DNA of 64,000 nt from NCBI GenBank assembly GCA_050015355.1, contig JBEKBO010000010.1:5279-69278 (forward strand), in the 5' to 3' direction. Below the pieces are notes generated by a model. The model saw only the letters and a program-made list of their open reading frames with translations, searched no databases and was not told the origin of the DNA. The stretch's first letter is position 1; the number at the start of each line of letters is the position of its first letter. Position numbers and translations under genes: made by a program. Of this stretch, positions 16,966 through 24,861 are shown one piece after another. This stretch comes from CAWBRT01 sp050015355 (GTDB lineage Bacteria; Acidobacteriota; Terriglobia; Terriglobales; Acidobacteriaceae).

Positions 16966-17077
16966 CGTTCCTCCTTGCTCCGGCCGCTCATGCCGGATGA
17001 GCTACGGCGGTTGAAACTCTCCGCACAATTGTAAGATGCAGGGGCCGGTATTCCAGGGTTCCCGAGCTGCCGCCGAT

Positions 17078-18817
17078 TTACCCCCGTTTGATGGCGGCAA
17101 GCAGCTTGTCGACGGGCAAGGTATTCAGCACGTCGGAAGCAGTCAGCCAGGCGCGGCGCGCCTGTAGAACGCCATACTTGAGCTTTTCGAAGTGTGACGT
17201 GTGATGCGCGTCGGTGTTGATGAGTATCTTCACTCCGCGCTCGCGCGCCATGCGCAGATGCACATCGCAAAGATCGAGCCGGTCGGGATAGGCGTTCAAC
17301 TCCATCGCGACCTTGCCGGCGGCGGCCGCTTTGAGCACCGCGTCGAGATCGAAATGATAAGCGTCGCGACGCAGCAGCAGCCGGCCGGTGGGATGACCGA
17401 TGGCGGTGACGTAACGATTCTCAACGGCGCGCAGCAGACGCTCGGTCATCTGTGCCGGCTCCTGGTTGAACGCCGAATGTACGCTGGCAATCACGACATC
17501 CAGTTGCGCCAGGGCGGAGTCGTCCAAGTCGAGCGCGCCGTCTGCCAGAATGTCGACCTCTATGCCGGCCAGGATGGTGATTCCCTCGATCTGCTCGTTG
17601 GCGCGGTGAAGCCGTTGCGCGTGCTCTACGGTCCGCTTCTCGTCGAGACCGTTGGCGAACGCCAGGTTCTTTGAGTGCTCGGTAATGGCGATGTACTGGT
17701 AGCCGCGCTCGCGCGCGGCCAGCGCCATTTCTTCGATGGTGCAACGGCCATCGGTTTCCACGGTGTGCATGTGAACTTCGCCGCGAATGTCTTCCAGGCG
17801 GACCAGTTGCGGCAAAGCGTGCTTTTCGGCAGCTTCCAGCTCACCGCAGTTCTCGCGCAGCTCGGGAGGAATCCAGTCGAGGCCGAGTTTGCCGTAGATT
17901 TCCTCCTCGGTGGCGCTGGCCGCCAGTTGGTTGTCTTCGAGCGTGAACAAGCCGTACTCGTTGAGCGTGAATCCGCGCTTCAGGGCGCGCTGACGCAGGG
18001 CCACGTTGTGCGCCTTGGAGCCGGTGAAATATTGCAAGGCGGCGCCAAACGAGTCCGGCGGAAGAATGCGCACGTCGATTTGCATACCGCTGCGAAGCTT
18101 GAAGCTGACCTTGTTCTCGCCGCGTGCCAGCACATCGGCAATGCCGGGGAACTGCAGAATGCGGTCGATAAGCGCGTCGCGCTCGGCCGGCTGCGCGCAG
18201 CAGCGCCCGGTGATGAGCAAGTCGAGATCGCCCACCGTTTCGCGTCCGCGACGCAGCGAGCCTGCCGGAGTCATCGTTTCCACTCCGGGCATCTGGCCAA
18301 TGTGCTCCATTAACTTGGCTGCCGTGCGATCGGCTTCATCGAGATGGAAGCGGCCTGAAATGCCGCGATAGGTGGCAATCGCCTTCAGGATTTTCTGCTC
18401 GGTCTTCTCGCTCATGCGGGGCAGGCCGCGCAGCTTGCCTTCGCGCGCCAGTTGCTCTACACCGGTCACGTCGGAAACCTGAAAATTCAACCAGATCAGG
18501 TTGACGGTTTTTGGACCGAGTCCCTGGATCTTGAGCAACTCCAGCATCGACGGACGGTATTTTTCCAGTAACTGCGCGTGCAGCTTCAGATCGCCTTCCT
18601 GCGATATCTCTCGCAGGTTCGCGGCCATGCCCTTGCCGATGCCGGGAATTTCCAGCAGTTTCTTGGGATCATCGATCAGCTCGGCGACCTGCCTCGGCAA
18701 CGCTTCAATGGCTTCGGCGGCATTGCGGTAGGAACGTATGCGAAACGAATCTTCGCCCGCGATCTCCATCAGATCCGCGGTCTCGATCAGGATATTGGCG
18801 ATGCCCTTGTTATCCAC
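17078..18817 (-). CDS. polX: DNA polymerase X with PHP 3'-5' exonuclease domain (PolX)
   Basis: Gap-filling repair polymerase. From GTG 18817 it is ~579 aa. It has helix-hairpin-helix repeats (LLEIPGIGKGMAANLREI; LLKIQGLGPKTVNLIW), a PolX palm with the GDLDLLITG metal motif (~192), and a C-terminal PHP phosphoesterase with GEVHMHTVETDGR (~344) and NTDAHHTSHFEK (~532). The frame extends to a TTG at 18871 but enters a palindrome remnant. The VDNKGIANILIETAD start matches family members. Confidence 0.92.
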   Translation of the reverse strand: MDNKGIANILIETADLMEIAGEDSFRIRSYRNAAEAIEALPRQVAELIDDPKKLLEIPGIGKGMAANLREISQEGDLKLHAQLLEKYRPSMLELLKIQGLGPKTVNLIWLNFQVSDVTGVEQLAREGKLRGLPRMSEKTEQKILKAIATYRGISGRFHLDEADRTAAKLMEHIGQMPGVETMTPAGSLRRGRETVGDLDLLITGRCCAQPAERDALIDRILQFPGIADVLARGENKVSFKLRSGMQIDVRILPPDSFGAALQYFTGSKAHNVALRQRALKRGFTLNEYGLFTLEDNQLAASATEEEIYGKLGLDWIPPELRENCGELEAAEKHALPQLVRLEDIRGEVHMHTVETDGRCTIEEMALAARERGYQYIAITEHSKNLAFANGLDEKRTVEHAQRLHRANEQIEGITILAGIEVDILADGALDLDDSALAQLDVVIASVHSAFNQEPAQMTERLLRAVENRYVTAIGHPTGRLLLRRDAYHFDLDAVLKAAAAGKVAMELNAYPDRLDLCDVHLRMARERGVKILINTDAHHTSHFEKLKYGVLQARRAWLTASDVLNTLPVDKLLAAIKRG

Positions 18818-18828
18818 GCGTCTCTGCC

Positions 18829-18845
18829 CCAACACGCGCAACTGT
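18829..18845. repeat. Remnant left half of a dispersed palindrome
   Basis: ccccaacacgcgcaact is identical to the left half of the ftsQ copy (57403-57420), but the right half is missing. It lies just upstream of polX. Confidence 0.55.
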
Positions 18846-19058
18846 GACCTCTTCTGAGATGTACGACACAAGCATCACGATCTGCGCCGCCGTAGCCAAC
18901 GGCTTCACCGGCGGCGCGTGCCGGGGACCCTGCCTCCACCCCTGAATTCTAGAGCAACCGTCTAGTGTAGTGCTTCACAAGTCGAGTAACTTAATAGAGG
19001 TGTCATTCTGAGCCGAAGCGCCGCGCGCCAGCGGCCGGAGCAGCCAAGCTGCGCACCC

Positions 19059-19101
19059 TTCCACCCCAACAAGCCAACAACGGGCTTGTCGGGGACCCCG
19101 G
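19059..19101. repeat. Dispersed palindrome interrupting a longer repeat (filled site)
   Basis: ttccaccccaacaagcc ... gggcttgtcggggaccccgg; inner stem caagcc/ggcttg. The flanks gctgcgcaccc and cccgatgttgcgttcga are contiguous, without this block, at 1404-1425. Confidence 0.85.
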
Positions 19102-19192
19102 CCCGATGTTGCGTTCGACAAGTAAGAAGCTATTCAGGCGTAGGCGGAGAATCCATGTATTTCGACGCCGGGAAAATGCATAGATCCTTCGC

Positions 19193-19239
19193 TCCTCCAC
19201 CCCAGCGACGGCAAAAGCGGCCGTCGCCGGGGACCCCGG
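19193..19239. repeat. Dispersed palindrome, GCGACGGC stem
   Basis: ctccaccccagcgacggc aaaagc ggccgtcgccggggaccccgg. It separates tccttcgct from cgctcaggatgaca, a motif that runs nearly uninterrupted at 12544-12562. Confidence 0.8.
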
Positions 19240-19340
19240 CTCGCTCAGGATGACATCCAAAAGAGGGCAGGGAATAACGGACCATCTGTTTGACGCACTA
19301 CACTGGCGACACGCAATCGTATCTTGCGGGCGGATCCTGC

Positions 19341-19371
19341 AAAAAACAAAACCCAGCCACTCGGCTGGGTC
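19341..19371 (-). terminator. Rho-independent terminator of the csp gene at 19399
   Basis: On the minus strand: stem acccagcc, loop gagt, stem ggctgggt, then TTTGTTTTTT. It is 28 bp past the stop codon. Confidence 0.9.
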
Positions 19372-19398
19372 TCGCGATTAACGCCGGCTCACTCGAAG

Positions 19399-19608
19399 TC
19401 AGGCGACTTTGGTGACGTTGCCGGCCTGGGGGCCCTTCTGGCCCTCGACGATTTCAAATTCAACCTCATCACCTTCCTGCAGGCTCTTGTATCCCTCGGA
19501 GGTGATGGCGGTGTAGTGAACGAAAACATCGGGTCCACCATCGCGGCCGATAAAGCCGAACCCCTTAGCGTTGTTGAACCATTTAACGGTTCCCTTTAGA
19601 CGAGACAC
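19399..19608 (-). CDS. Cold-shock domain protein (CspA family)
   Basis: 69-aa cold-shock domain. RNP1 KGFGFI and RNP2 DVFVHY are intact, with a C-terminal KGPQAGNVTKVA. GTG start at 19608 preceded by GGAGG with good spacing. It is flanked by a clear promoter at 19738-19766 and a clear terminator, so it forms a one-gene unit with an mRNA leader of about 120 nt, as expected for cold-shock genes. Confidence 0.96.
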   Translation of the reverse strand: MSRLKGTVKWFNNAKGFGFIGRDGGPDVFVHYTAITSEGYKSLQEGDEVEFEIVEGQKGPQAGNVTKVA

Positions 19609-19737
19609 TTGCTAATTCCTCCGTGCTACTTTCCGACCGAAGCCGCTTCAGTCTCAACAAGCATGAGACCAAACCTACACGGATAGATTCCTGTTGAACG
19701 ATCCGGATTGGGTGTGACTTGTCAAGACCGCAAACCG

Positions 19738-19766
19738 ATGTTATTGCGGGCAAGCAATGTTGTCAA
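19738..19766 (-). promoter_or_regulatory. Promoter of the csp gene at 19399
   Basis: Minus strand: TTGACA (19766-19761), exactly 17 bp, then TAACAT (19743-19738). The predicted start near 19731 leaves a leader of ~120 nt before GTG 19608. A second TTGACA at 19725-19720 has no matching -10. Confidence 0.65.
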
Positions 19767-19897
19767 GTTGGTACACAGTTTCAAACCCTTGAAATCAAGG
19801 GATCCAGCAGCGCAGGACGGTGCCGCGGAAGCGCTGAGACGGTTAACCAAGCTGCGGCAAAAGAGGTTTCAGGCTGCCGCGTGTTTTCCGCAGCCGG

Positions 19898-20512
19898 TCA
19901 GGTCGCTGAGCGAAACCTCTCGATCCAGAGTACGCCGGCCATCGTCTTGGCATCCAGGATTTTGCCAGACATGACCATTTTGACCGCCCGCGAAAGCGGG
20001 AAGAAACGCGCCTGAATCACCTCGTCCTCTTCCGGTTGGGCCTCGCCCTGAGTTAGTCCGCGGGCGAGGAATAGCGCCATTGTTTCGTCGAGAAATCCGG
20101 GGCTGGAATAGAATGAAGCCGCCTTTTTCCAGCGCTTCGCTGTGATTCCGGTTTCTTCCAGCAACTCCCGCCTGGCTGCGGCCAGCACATCTTCGCCTTC
20201 GTCAATCCGGCCAGCGGGCAATTCCCACAGCTCGCGCGCCGCCGCGTAGCGAAACTGCCGAATCAGCAATACCCGCCACTGCTCGCGCGTGTCATCGACG
20301 GCCATTACCACGACCGAGCCAGGATGACGCACCACGTCGCGGCGCACGGTCACCCCGCTGGGTTCGCGCACCTGCTCGGAAGTCACATAGAAAATTGGCG
20401 CGCGAAATACAACTCGCGACTTCAAAACCTTGGCGGGCGAAGCAGCTTTTCCGGAAAACCCGGCGGAGTTTACTTTTGCGGTTTTACTGCGCGGCGTAGT
20501 CTTACGAGCCAT
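19898..20512 (-). CDS. NUDIX hydrolase, ADP-ribose-pyrophosphatase type
   Basis: 204 aa. A basic N-terminal tail (~30 aa, MARKTTPRSKTAK) precedes the Nudix fold. The Nudix box is complete (G-x5-E-x7-REL-x-EETG, around ELPAGRIDEGED and RRELLEETGI), and ASFYSSPGFLDETMALF is typical of the ADP-ribose-hydrolysing branch. It likely cleaves ADP-ribose or a related nucleoside diphosphate sugar. It lies 9 bp downstream of ribA, probably in one operon. The basic tail could bind nucleic acid, but that is speculative. Confidence 0.88.
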   Translation of the reverse strand: MARKTTPRSKTAKVNSAGFSGKAASPAKVLKSRVVFRAPIFYVTSEQVREPSGVTVRRDVVRHPGSVVVMAVDDTREQWRVLLIRQFRYAAARELWELPAGRIDEGEDVLAAARRELLEETGITAKRWKKAASFYSSPGFLDETMALFLARGLTQGEAQPEEDEVIQARFFPLSRAVKMVMSGKILDAKTMAGVLWIERFRSAT

Positions 20513-20521
20513 GGTTGGCGC

Positions 20522-21154
20522 CTAGGTGATCAGGTGACCCATCTTTTCGCGCTTGGTACGCAGATATCGCGCGGAGCGCGGATGCGAATCGACCTGCGCC
20601 GACACCCTCTCCACCTTGATTCCAGCCTGCTCGACGGCGGCGATCTTTTCGGGATTATTGGACATCAGTTTGACGTGTTTCACACCCAGCGTGGTGAGGA
20701 TCGCGACAGACAGGTTGTATTCGCGGCAATCGGGCTTGAAGCCAAGTTTTTCGTTGGCTTGGACGGTGTCGAGTCCTCCGTCCTGCAATTCGTAGGCTTG
20801 CAGCTTGGCCATTAAACCGATGCCGCGGCCCTCCTGCTGTTCGTAAATGAGGATTCCACGGCCGAGTTTACCGATTTTTTCCAGCGCCATTTCAAGCTGT
20901 GCGCGGCAGTCACAGCGATTCGATCCGAATACGTCTCCGGTAAGGCACTGCGAGTGAATGCGCACCAGCGGCGGCTGCGAGTGAATGTCGCCCATGACGA
21001 GAGCGACAGCGGTTTCCCGGCGGCGTTCGAGATCGGCGGGGGAGTCGTTGGCGTAGCGGACGGAGCTTGTAAAGTAGCCTTCAAAGCCGAAGATCCGAAA
21101 TTGCCCCCAGCGAGTTGGGAAGTCGGCCTCGGCAATTTTTTTGATCGAATTCAC
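20522..21154 (-). CDS. ribA: GTP cyclohydrolase II (RibA)
   Basis: Converts GTP to the pyrimidine precursor of riboflavin. The zinc site CLTGDVFGSNRCDC and catalytic segment IYEQQEGRGIGLMAKLQAYELQ are intact; length 211 aa matches the stand-alone enzyme. The frame continues upstream to 21205, but a TATAAT lies at 21167-21162 only 7 bp before the GTG at 21154. I therefore choose that GTG, which makes the mRNA nearly leaderless. No RibB fusion and no FMN riboswitch is seen. Confidence 0.93.
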   Translation of the reverse strand: MNSIKKIAEADFPTRWGQFRIFGFEGYFTSSVRYANDSPADLERRRETAVALVMGDIHSQPPLVRIHSQCLTGDVFGSNRCDCRAQLEMALEKIGKLGRGILIYEQQEGRGIGLMAKLQAYELQDGGLDTVQANEKLGFKPDCREYNLSVAILTTLGVKHVKLMSNNPEKIAAVEQAGIKVERVSAQVDSHPRSARYLRTKREKMGHLIT

Positions 21155-21161
21155 GCTACTA

Positions 21162-21167
21162 ATTATA
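21162..21167 (-). promoter_or_regulatory. Candidate -10 element of ribA
   Basis: Perfect TATAAT on the minus strand. The -35 region (~21185-21190) shows only weak similarity to consensus. Predicted transcription start is at or next to the GTG codon. Confidence 0.45.
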
Positions 21168-21242
21168 AACGCGTCAGAGTTGAAAGATGTGACCTGGAAC
21201 ACCAACGAGCGGTGGTTAGGCGTGGCAGCAGAGGATTGCCTC

Positions 21243-21285
21243 TACCCCGCTACGCGCAAATGCGGCGCGTAGTAGGTGTCCCCGG
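21243..21285. repeat. Dispersed palindrome, CTACGCGC stem
   Basis: taccccgctacgcgc aaatgcg gcgcgtag taggtgtccccgg: perfect 8-bp inner stem and degenerate outer arms. It is between ribA and the tRNA. Confidence 0.65.
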
Positions 21286-21376
21286 CTTTACCTGCGGAGC
21301 GGCTGGCTGGTAAGATACATGTCAGATACGCCTTCGAGCATAGCCAACGCGCGCTTGCGAGGGGTGTGTGCTGGAC

Positions 21377-21452
21377 GGGGCTATAGCTCAGCTGGGAGAG
21401 CGCTGCAATCGCACTGCAGAGGTCGTCGGTTCGATCCCGACTAGCTCCACCA
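21377..21452 (+). tRNA. tRNA-Ala (anticodon CGC)
   Basis: 76 nt including an encoded CCA. The acceptor arms are GGGGCTA/TAGCTCC, the D stem is GCTC/GAGC and the anticodon stem is CTGCA/TGCAG around loop ATCGCAC, so the anticodon is CGC reading GCG. The T arm is GTCGG-TTCGATC-CCGAC. All stems pair apart from one G-T wobble in the acceptor stem. It is isolated from other RNA genes. Confidence 0.96.
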
Positions 21453-21814
21453 AATTCTTTCAGCGGCTTGCAGTTTCTGAGTCAAAGTTCACAACACCCA
21501 GTTTGCCAAGGCCACCTAGACTTGATTGCGGTGTTGGCCGAAACGGGGTAAGGGCGTAGTATCTAAATAGACATCTTCATACGCATCTCTGCTTGCCCTA
21601 AAACCGGGGTGGCTCCTGTGCGCATCCAGGTGCCGGTTCTTGGAACGGCGCGCAAAGCCTATCATCAGCATCCGGCCGCGAGCTGCCGCTCATTGGTGTT
21701 CTGGAGGGCCAGCCCTCCGGGACGGGGTACGGGTCGGCGGAAATCACCACGTGCGGCACGCCCAGGAAATGTTTTCTTGACGATCTCCGTCAACTCCACG
21801 TGATAGGAGTATCG
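21453..21814. other. Intergenic region after the tRNA; no gene seen
   Basis: About 360 bp without a credible frame. A compact hairpin ggaggg-ccag-ccctcc lies at 21703-21718. No integrase or attachment site was recognised next to the tRNA. Confidence 0.4.
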
Positions 21815-22057
21815 ATGCCGGATGCGGTTGGCAACTACGTGTTCTCAATCCAGGCAGAGCCTTTCCATAGAGAGGTGCGCTACCACTGGATGATTTGCTC
21901 GGCGCAGAACCCTGACCAACTGGTGTCCTGGGGGCATTCCTCGACGCGGGAACTCGCCGAGGCCGCGGCACGGAACGAGATCCAAGACTTGTCTTCCGGG
22001 CTGACGCAAGGCGGGCGCGTGACCGGCGCGAAAAGCCAGATCATTCGTCGTCGCTAA
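21815..22057 (+). CDS. Small conserved hypothetical protein
   Basis: 80 aa from ATG 21815, chosen for the AGGAGT ribosome site 7 bp upstream. The protein starts MPDAVGNYVFSIQAEPFHREV, contains YHWMICSAQNPDQLVSWGHS and ends in the basic GAKSQIIRRR. The pattern of strands then a helix (TRELAEAAARNEIQDL) suggests a small alpha/beta domain. No family is recognised. A strong hairpin follows. Confidence 0.7.
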   Translation: MPDAVGNYVFSIQAEPFHREVRYHWMICSAQNPDQLVSWGHSSTRELAEAAARNEIQDLSSGLTQGGRVTGAKSQIIRRR

Positions 22058-22092
22058 CTTCTCACAAACGGATTGAACTGCTAGATGCGATT

Positions 22093-22120
22093 CGGGCCGC
22101 TACCGTGTGGCAGCGGCCCG
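22093..22120. terminator. Hairpin terminator between convergent genes
   Basis: Perfect 9-bp stem cgggccgct (22093-22101)/agcggcccg (22112-22120), followed by a T-rich stretch. It lies 35 bp past the hypothetical gene and next to the rpsU stop. Confidence 0.75.
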
Positions 22121-22133
22121 AGACTTTATCTTC

Positions 22134-22331
22134 TTACGCGTGCTCTTTGCGGAGTTTTTTGCGGGCGCGTTTGCGCGCTAACGCCTGCTTCAGACGGGCC
22201 TTCTCGCCTGGCTTCAGATAGTAGGAGTGACGCTTCACTTCCTTGATGATTTCGTCCTGCTGCACCTTGCGCTTGAAGCGGCGCAGGGCGTTGTCCACCG
22301 ACTCTCCCTCTTGCAGTCGAATCTCCGCCAA
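22134..22331 (-). CDS. rpsU: 30S ribosomal protein bS21
   Basis: 65 aa, very basic, MAEIRLQEGESVDNALRRFKR through KARKKLRKEHA in the bS21 pattern. bS21 sits at the platform of the small subunit near the anti-Shine-Dalgarno end of 16S rRNA. It is downstream of a DEAD-box helicase gene on the same strand (44-bp gap), in a neighbourhood rich in RNA-binding genes. Confidence 0.95.
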   Translation of the reverse strand: MAEIRLQEGESVDNALRRFKRKVQQDEIIKEVKRHSYYLKPGEKARLKQALARKRARKKLRKEHA

Positions 22332-22375
22332 ACTCTCACCCCCAACCGTTCTACTTGAACCTGGAGACGTAGTGC

Positions 22376-23569
22376 TTACACGAATACTTCTCCCGGCATG
22401 CGAAAGAGCGTGCGGGACGGAAGCGTGTTCCGGGTTGGCCGGGACTCCACGATTGCCGCGTCTAGGCTGATCTGCTTGCGCGCTATTTTGAGTTTTAAAA
22501 TGCGCTCGATATGGCGCAGTTCAACCACCTCGACACCCGAAACCAAGGTTGAAGCGCGGCCGCAGGCGCCGGCGCGTCCGGTGCGGCCGACACGGTGAAT
22601 AAAATCTTCCGGCATGGCCGGCAGGTCGTAGTTGATCACATGGGCAACGTCGTTCACGTCGAGGCCGCGCGAAGCTACGTCGGTGGCAACCAGCACTTTG
22701 AAACGGCCTTCGTCGAAGCCGCTGAGCGCGCCGATGCGCTGTGCCTGAGAGCGGTCGCCGTGGATCATGGCCGCCGCGAATCCGTCGCGCACAAGATTCT
22801 TGGCCAGACGTTCGGCGCCCCGCTTGGTGCGGGCAAATATCAGTGTTTGTCCTTTTTCGGCGTAGAGAAGCTCGCGCAGAACGCCGGGTTTCTCTGCCGC
22901 GGCCACCTCAAACGCCTGCAGCTCTACGCTTTCCACAGGTTTCAGAATCGAACCCAAGGCGATGCGCACGGGATTCTTTAAGTAGTCATTGACGAGTCCC
23001 GCGACGGATGCTTCCAGCGTAGCCGAGAAGCACATTGTCTGGCGCTGCTGCGGCAGTTGTCCCACAATGCGGCGGATTGACGGCAGGAAGCCCATATCGA
23101 GCATTCGGTCGGCTTCGTCCAGCACCAGAATGTTGACATGCTGCAAATCGGCCAGTTTGCGGCCGAGGAAATCTTCCAGTCTGCCAGGAGTGGCAACGAC
23201 CAGTTGGGCGCCGGAGCGTAGCGCCTGAAGCTGTTTCTTCTCTGGTACCCCGCCCATTACCAGGGCAGCGGGCGCCAGCTTGTGGCTGCGGACATTGTCG
23301 TAATGCTCGCAAACCTGCATGGCAAGTTCGCGCGTCGGCACCAGAACCAGCGCCTCGATGCGGCGCGAGTTGCTGGTTGCCAGCCGCTCGATGATAGGCA
23401 CGAGGAAGGCAAGGGTCTTGCCGGTTCCGGTCTGGGCGGTGGCCAGAATGTCCTTACCTGCGAGCGCGTGCGGAATGGTGGCGGCCTGGACGGGCGTGGG
23501 TGTTGAAAATTGTGCTGCAGCAAGCTTCTGCTGAAGAGCAGAAGACAGAGGCAATTCAGAAAACTTCAT
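22376..23569 (-). CDS. DEAD-box RNA helicase (RhlE-like)
   Basis: ATP-dependent RNA helicase of ~397 aa. Motifs in order: a Q motif (TPTPVQAATIP), AQTGTGKT, PTREL, TPGRL, DEAD, SAT, then the second RecA lobe with FARTKRGAERL, ATDVASRGLD and HRVGRTGRAG. The C-terminal tail is short (~50 aa). Adjacent starts ATG 23572 and 23569 are possible; I use MKFSELPLS. The upstream 16-codon extension has no support. Neighbours rpsU, csp and an RRM gene point to ribosome assembly or cold-adapted RNA remodelling. Confidence 0.93.
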   Translation of the reverse strand: MKFSELPLSSALQQKLAAAQFSTPTPVQAATIPHALAGKDILATAQTGTGKTLAFLVPIIERLATSNSRRIEALVLVPTRELAMQVCEHYDNVRSHKLAPAALVMGGVPEKKQLQALRSGAQLVVATPGRLEDFLGRKLADLQHVNILVLDEADRMLDMGFLPSIRRIVGQLPQQRQTMCFSATLEASVAGLVNDYLKNPVRIALGSILKPVESVELQAFEVAAAEKPGVLRELLYAEKGQTLIFARTKRGAERLAKNLVRDGFAAAMIHGDRSQAQRIGALSGFDEGRFKVLVATDVASRGLDVNDVAHVINYDLPAMPEDFIHRVGRTGRAGACGRASTLVSGVEVVELRHIERILKLKIARKQISLDAAIVESRPTRNTLPSRTLFRMPGEVFV

Positions 23570-23819
23570 CATGCGAATCGTTGAGTTCTTTCTCGAGGGG
23601 CGCCTCGCGACCCGCACTCATAGGGAGGCGATTCGCGAATAAGACTAGGGATGCCGCTCAGTTTCAGTTGTGGCCGCTGAGTTGTACGGGGTAGCAGAAG
23701 GGCGGGAACTCGAGTCGCTAGATCGAACCTTCGCACCACTGAAGAACCGTGGTCAGTAGCTTTCCTATTCAGTATACCACCACCTGGCATAAACGGCTCG
23801 GGTGGGGCAGGATGTGCGA

Positions 23820-24020
23820 TCAGAAGTCGTTGAAGTCCAACGCCAAAGGCTGGCCATCTTCGTCATACGAGATAACCGGATTACCACTGCGTTCAACCGG
23901 CGTTTCTTCCTTAACTTCCAATTTACGTTGTTGTTTCTTTTGTAGCTTTTCTACCCGTTTTTCCTGACGGGCACGTTCTTTCGAGCGTTTGGTGAACGAC
24001 GGTCGAGAGTTTCCGGCCAT
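23820..24020 (-). CDS. Small basic coiled-coil-like hypothetical protein
   Basis: 66 aa with an AGGAGC ribosome site 5-6 nt before the ATG. The N-terminal half is lysine/arginine-rich and probably helical (TKRSKERARQEKRVEKLQKK). The C-terminal part is acidic (ISYDEDGQPLALDFNDF). Similar short proteins occur beside RNA genes in related genomes, but I cannot name a family. It is oriented with the helicase and rpsU. Confidence 0.7.
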   Translation of the reverse strand: MAGNSRPSFTKRSKERARQEKRVEKLQKKQQRKLEVKEETPVERSGNPVISYDEDGQPLALDFNDF

Positions 24021-24096
24021 TGATGCTCCTGTCGCAAGAGGTTGTTGCTCTAAAGAGAGCCCGGAGCCGCTGCCCCAGGTTCCCCCAGATTCGAGT

Positions 24097-24297
24097 TTAC
24101 AGGACTTCGACGTTTTCCGCCTGTAGCCCCTTCGGCCCCTTCGTCACCTCGAACTGTACCGATTGCCCTTCTTGAAGACTGCGGAAGCCGTTCGACTTGA
24201 TGGCCGAGAAATGCACGAAAACGTCTTCGCCATTCTGGCGCGCTATGAAACCAAACCCCTTGGCATCGTTAAACCACTTCACTGTTCCTTGTTCCAC
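24097..24297 (-). CDS. Cold-shock domain protein (CspA family)
   Basis: 66 aa from GTG 24297 (VEQGTVKWFNDAKGFGFI). RNP1 KGFGFI and RNP2 DVFVHF are intact, ending KGPKGLQAENVEVL. An AAGG motif lies ~9 nt upstream. The open frame continues 24 codons further, but that part lacks similarity to the domain. Third csp paralogue in the window; it is divergent from the RRM gene. Confidence 0.94.
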   Translation of the reverse strand: MEQGTVKWFNDAKGFGFIARQNGEDVFVHFSAIKSNGFRSLQEGQSVQFEVTKGPKGLQAENVEVL

Positions 24298-24861
24298 TGT
24301 GTTGTACCTTATTCCCTTTTCCTGGAGATTCGGCTGGAAGATTTTGCTGGCACTAAGAGGTGGAGTCACAGACCGAATCGGCTGGCCAACTCAAAATCGC
24401 GCCTCAAACTTCGCGACCTCCACTAGATAGGATGCTACACGAAGGCGTGAGATTCACCAACCGGCGCAATTTGTGGGACAGAAAGCCATTCTTTGCCCGC
24501 TTTTGGCAGTTGACAATCGAATGCTCAACGCCTACGGTAGAATCTGAGCGAGTAGTTCTGCCCTCTTTCAGGTTCTCTGAAGCTAAGTCAGGGTATCTGA
24601 AGCCCACTCTCCCTTAGCGTACTAGCCCAGCACTCAATGAGCCAAAGCAGAAGCGTTTCGCCGAGCGCGCGACTCCTGTCGAAGTGGCGGAGGATGCGGC
24701 AAGTCCGGGCATTCAGTGCGGCCCCAAAATACTTACCGCAGCCCTTCAAGGCGGTAGTTAGCGACTGATTACCGGCGGGTGCTCGGCTTGGTGAGTTGGC
24801 CATGGCATCACGGCTTGGCCTCATTGCGGCATCTAACGAATTGCAAAGGAACTGGACCAAC
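24298..24861. other. Divergent intergenic region between csp and the RRM gene; no gene seen
   Basis: About 560 bp. Long leaders on both sides would be expected for these RNA-binding genes. A TTGGTG-17-TAGCAT pair on the minus strand (roughly 24430-24465) could drive csp. Nothing else was recognised. Confidence 0.35.

Larger units (their letters stand above)
18964..19304. repeat. MITE-like 341-bp mosaic element with imperfect terminal inverted repeats
   Basis: Ends are agtgtagtgcttcacaa (18964-18980) and the reverse complement of agtgtagtgcgtcaaac (19288-19304), matching at 14 of 17 positions. The interior has no gene. It contains a segment shared with 1388-1450 and two complete palindromes (19059-19101, 19193-19239), each interrupting otherwise recognisable repeat sequence. 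No target-site duplication is obvious. Confidence 0.55.

Noticed and set aside
21453..21814. Possible integrative-element attachment site after tRNA-Ala
   Set aside because: No integrase and no direct repeat of the tRNA 3' end found within the window.
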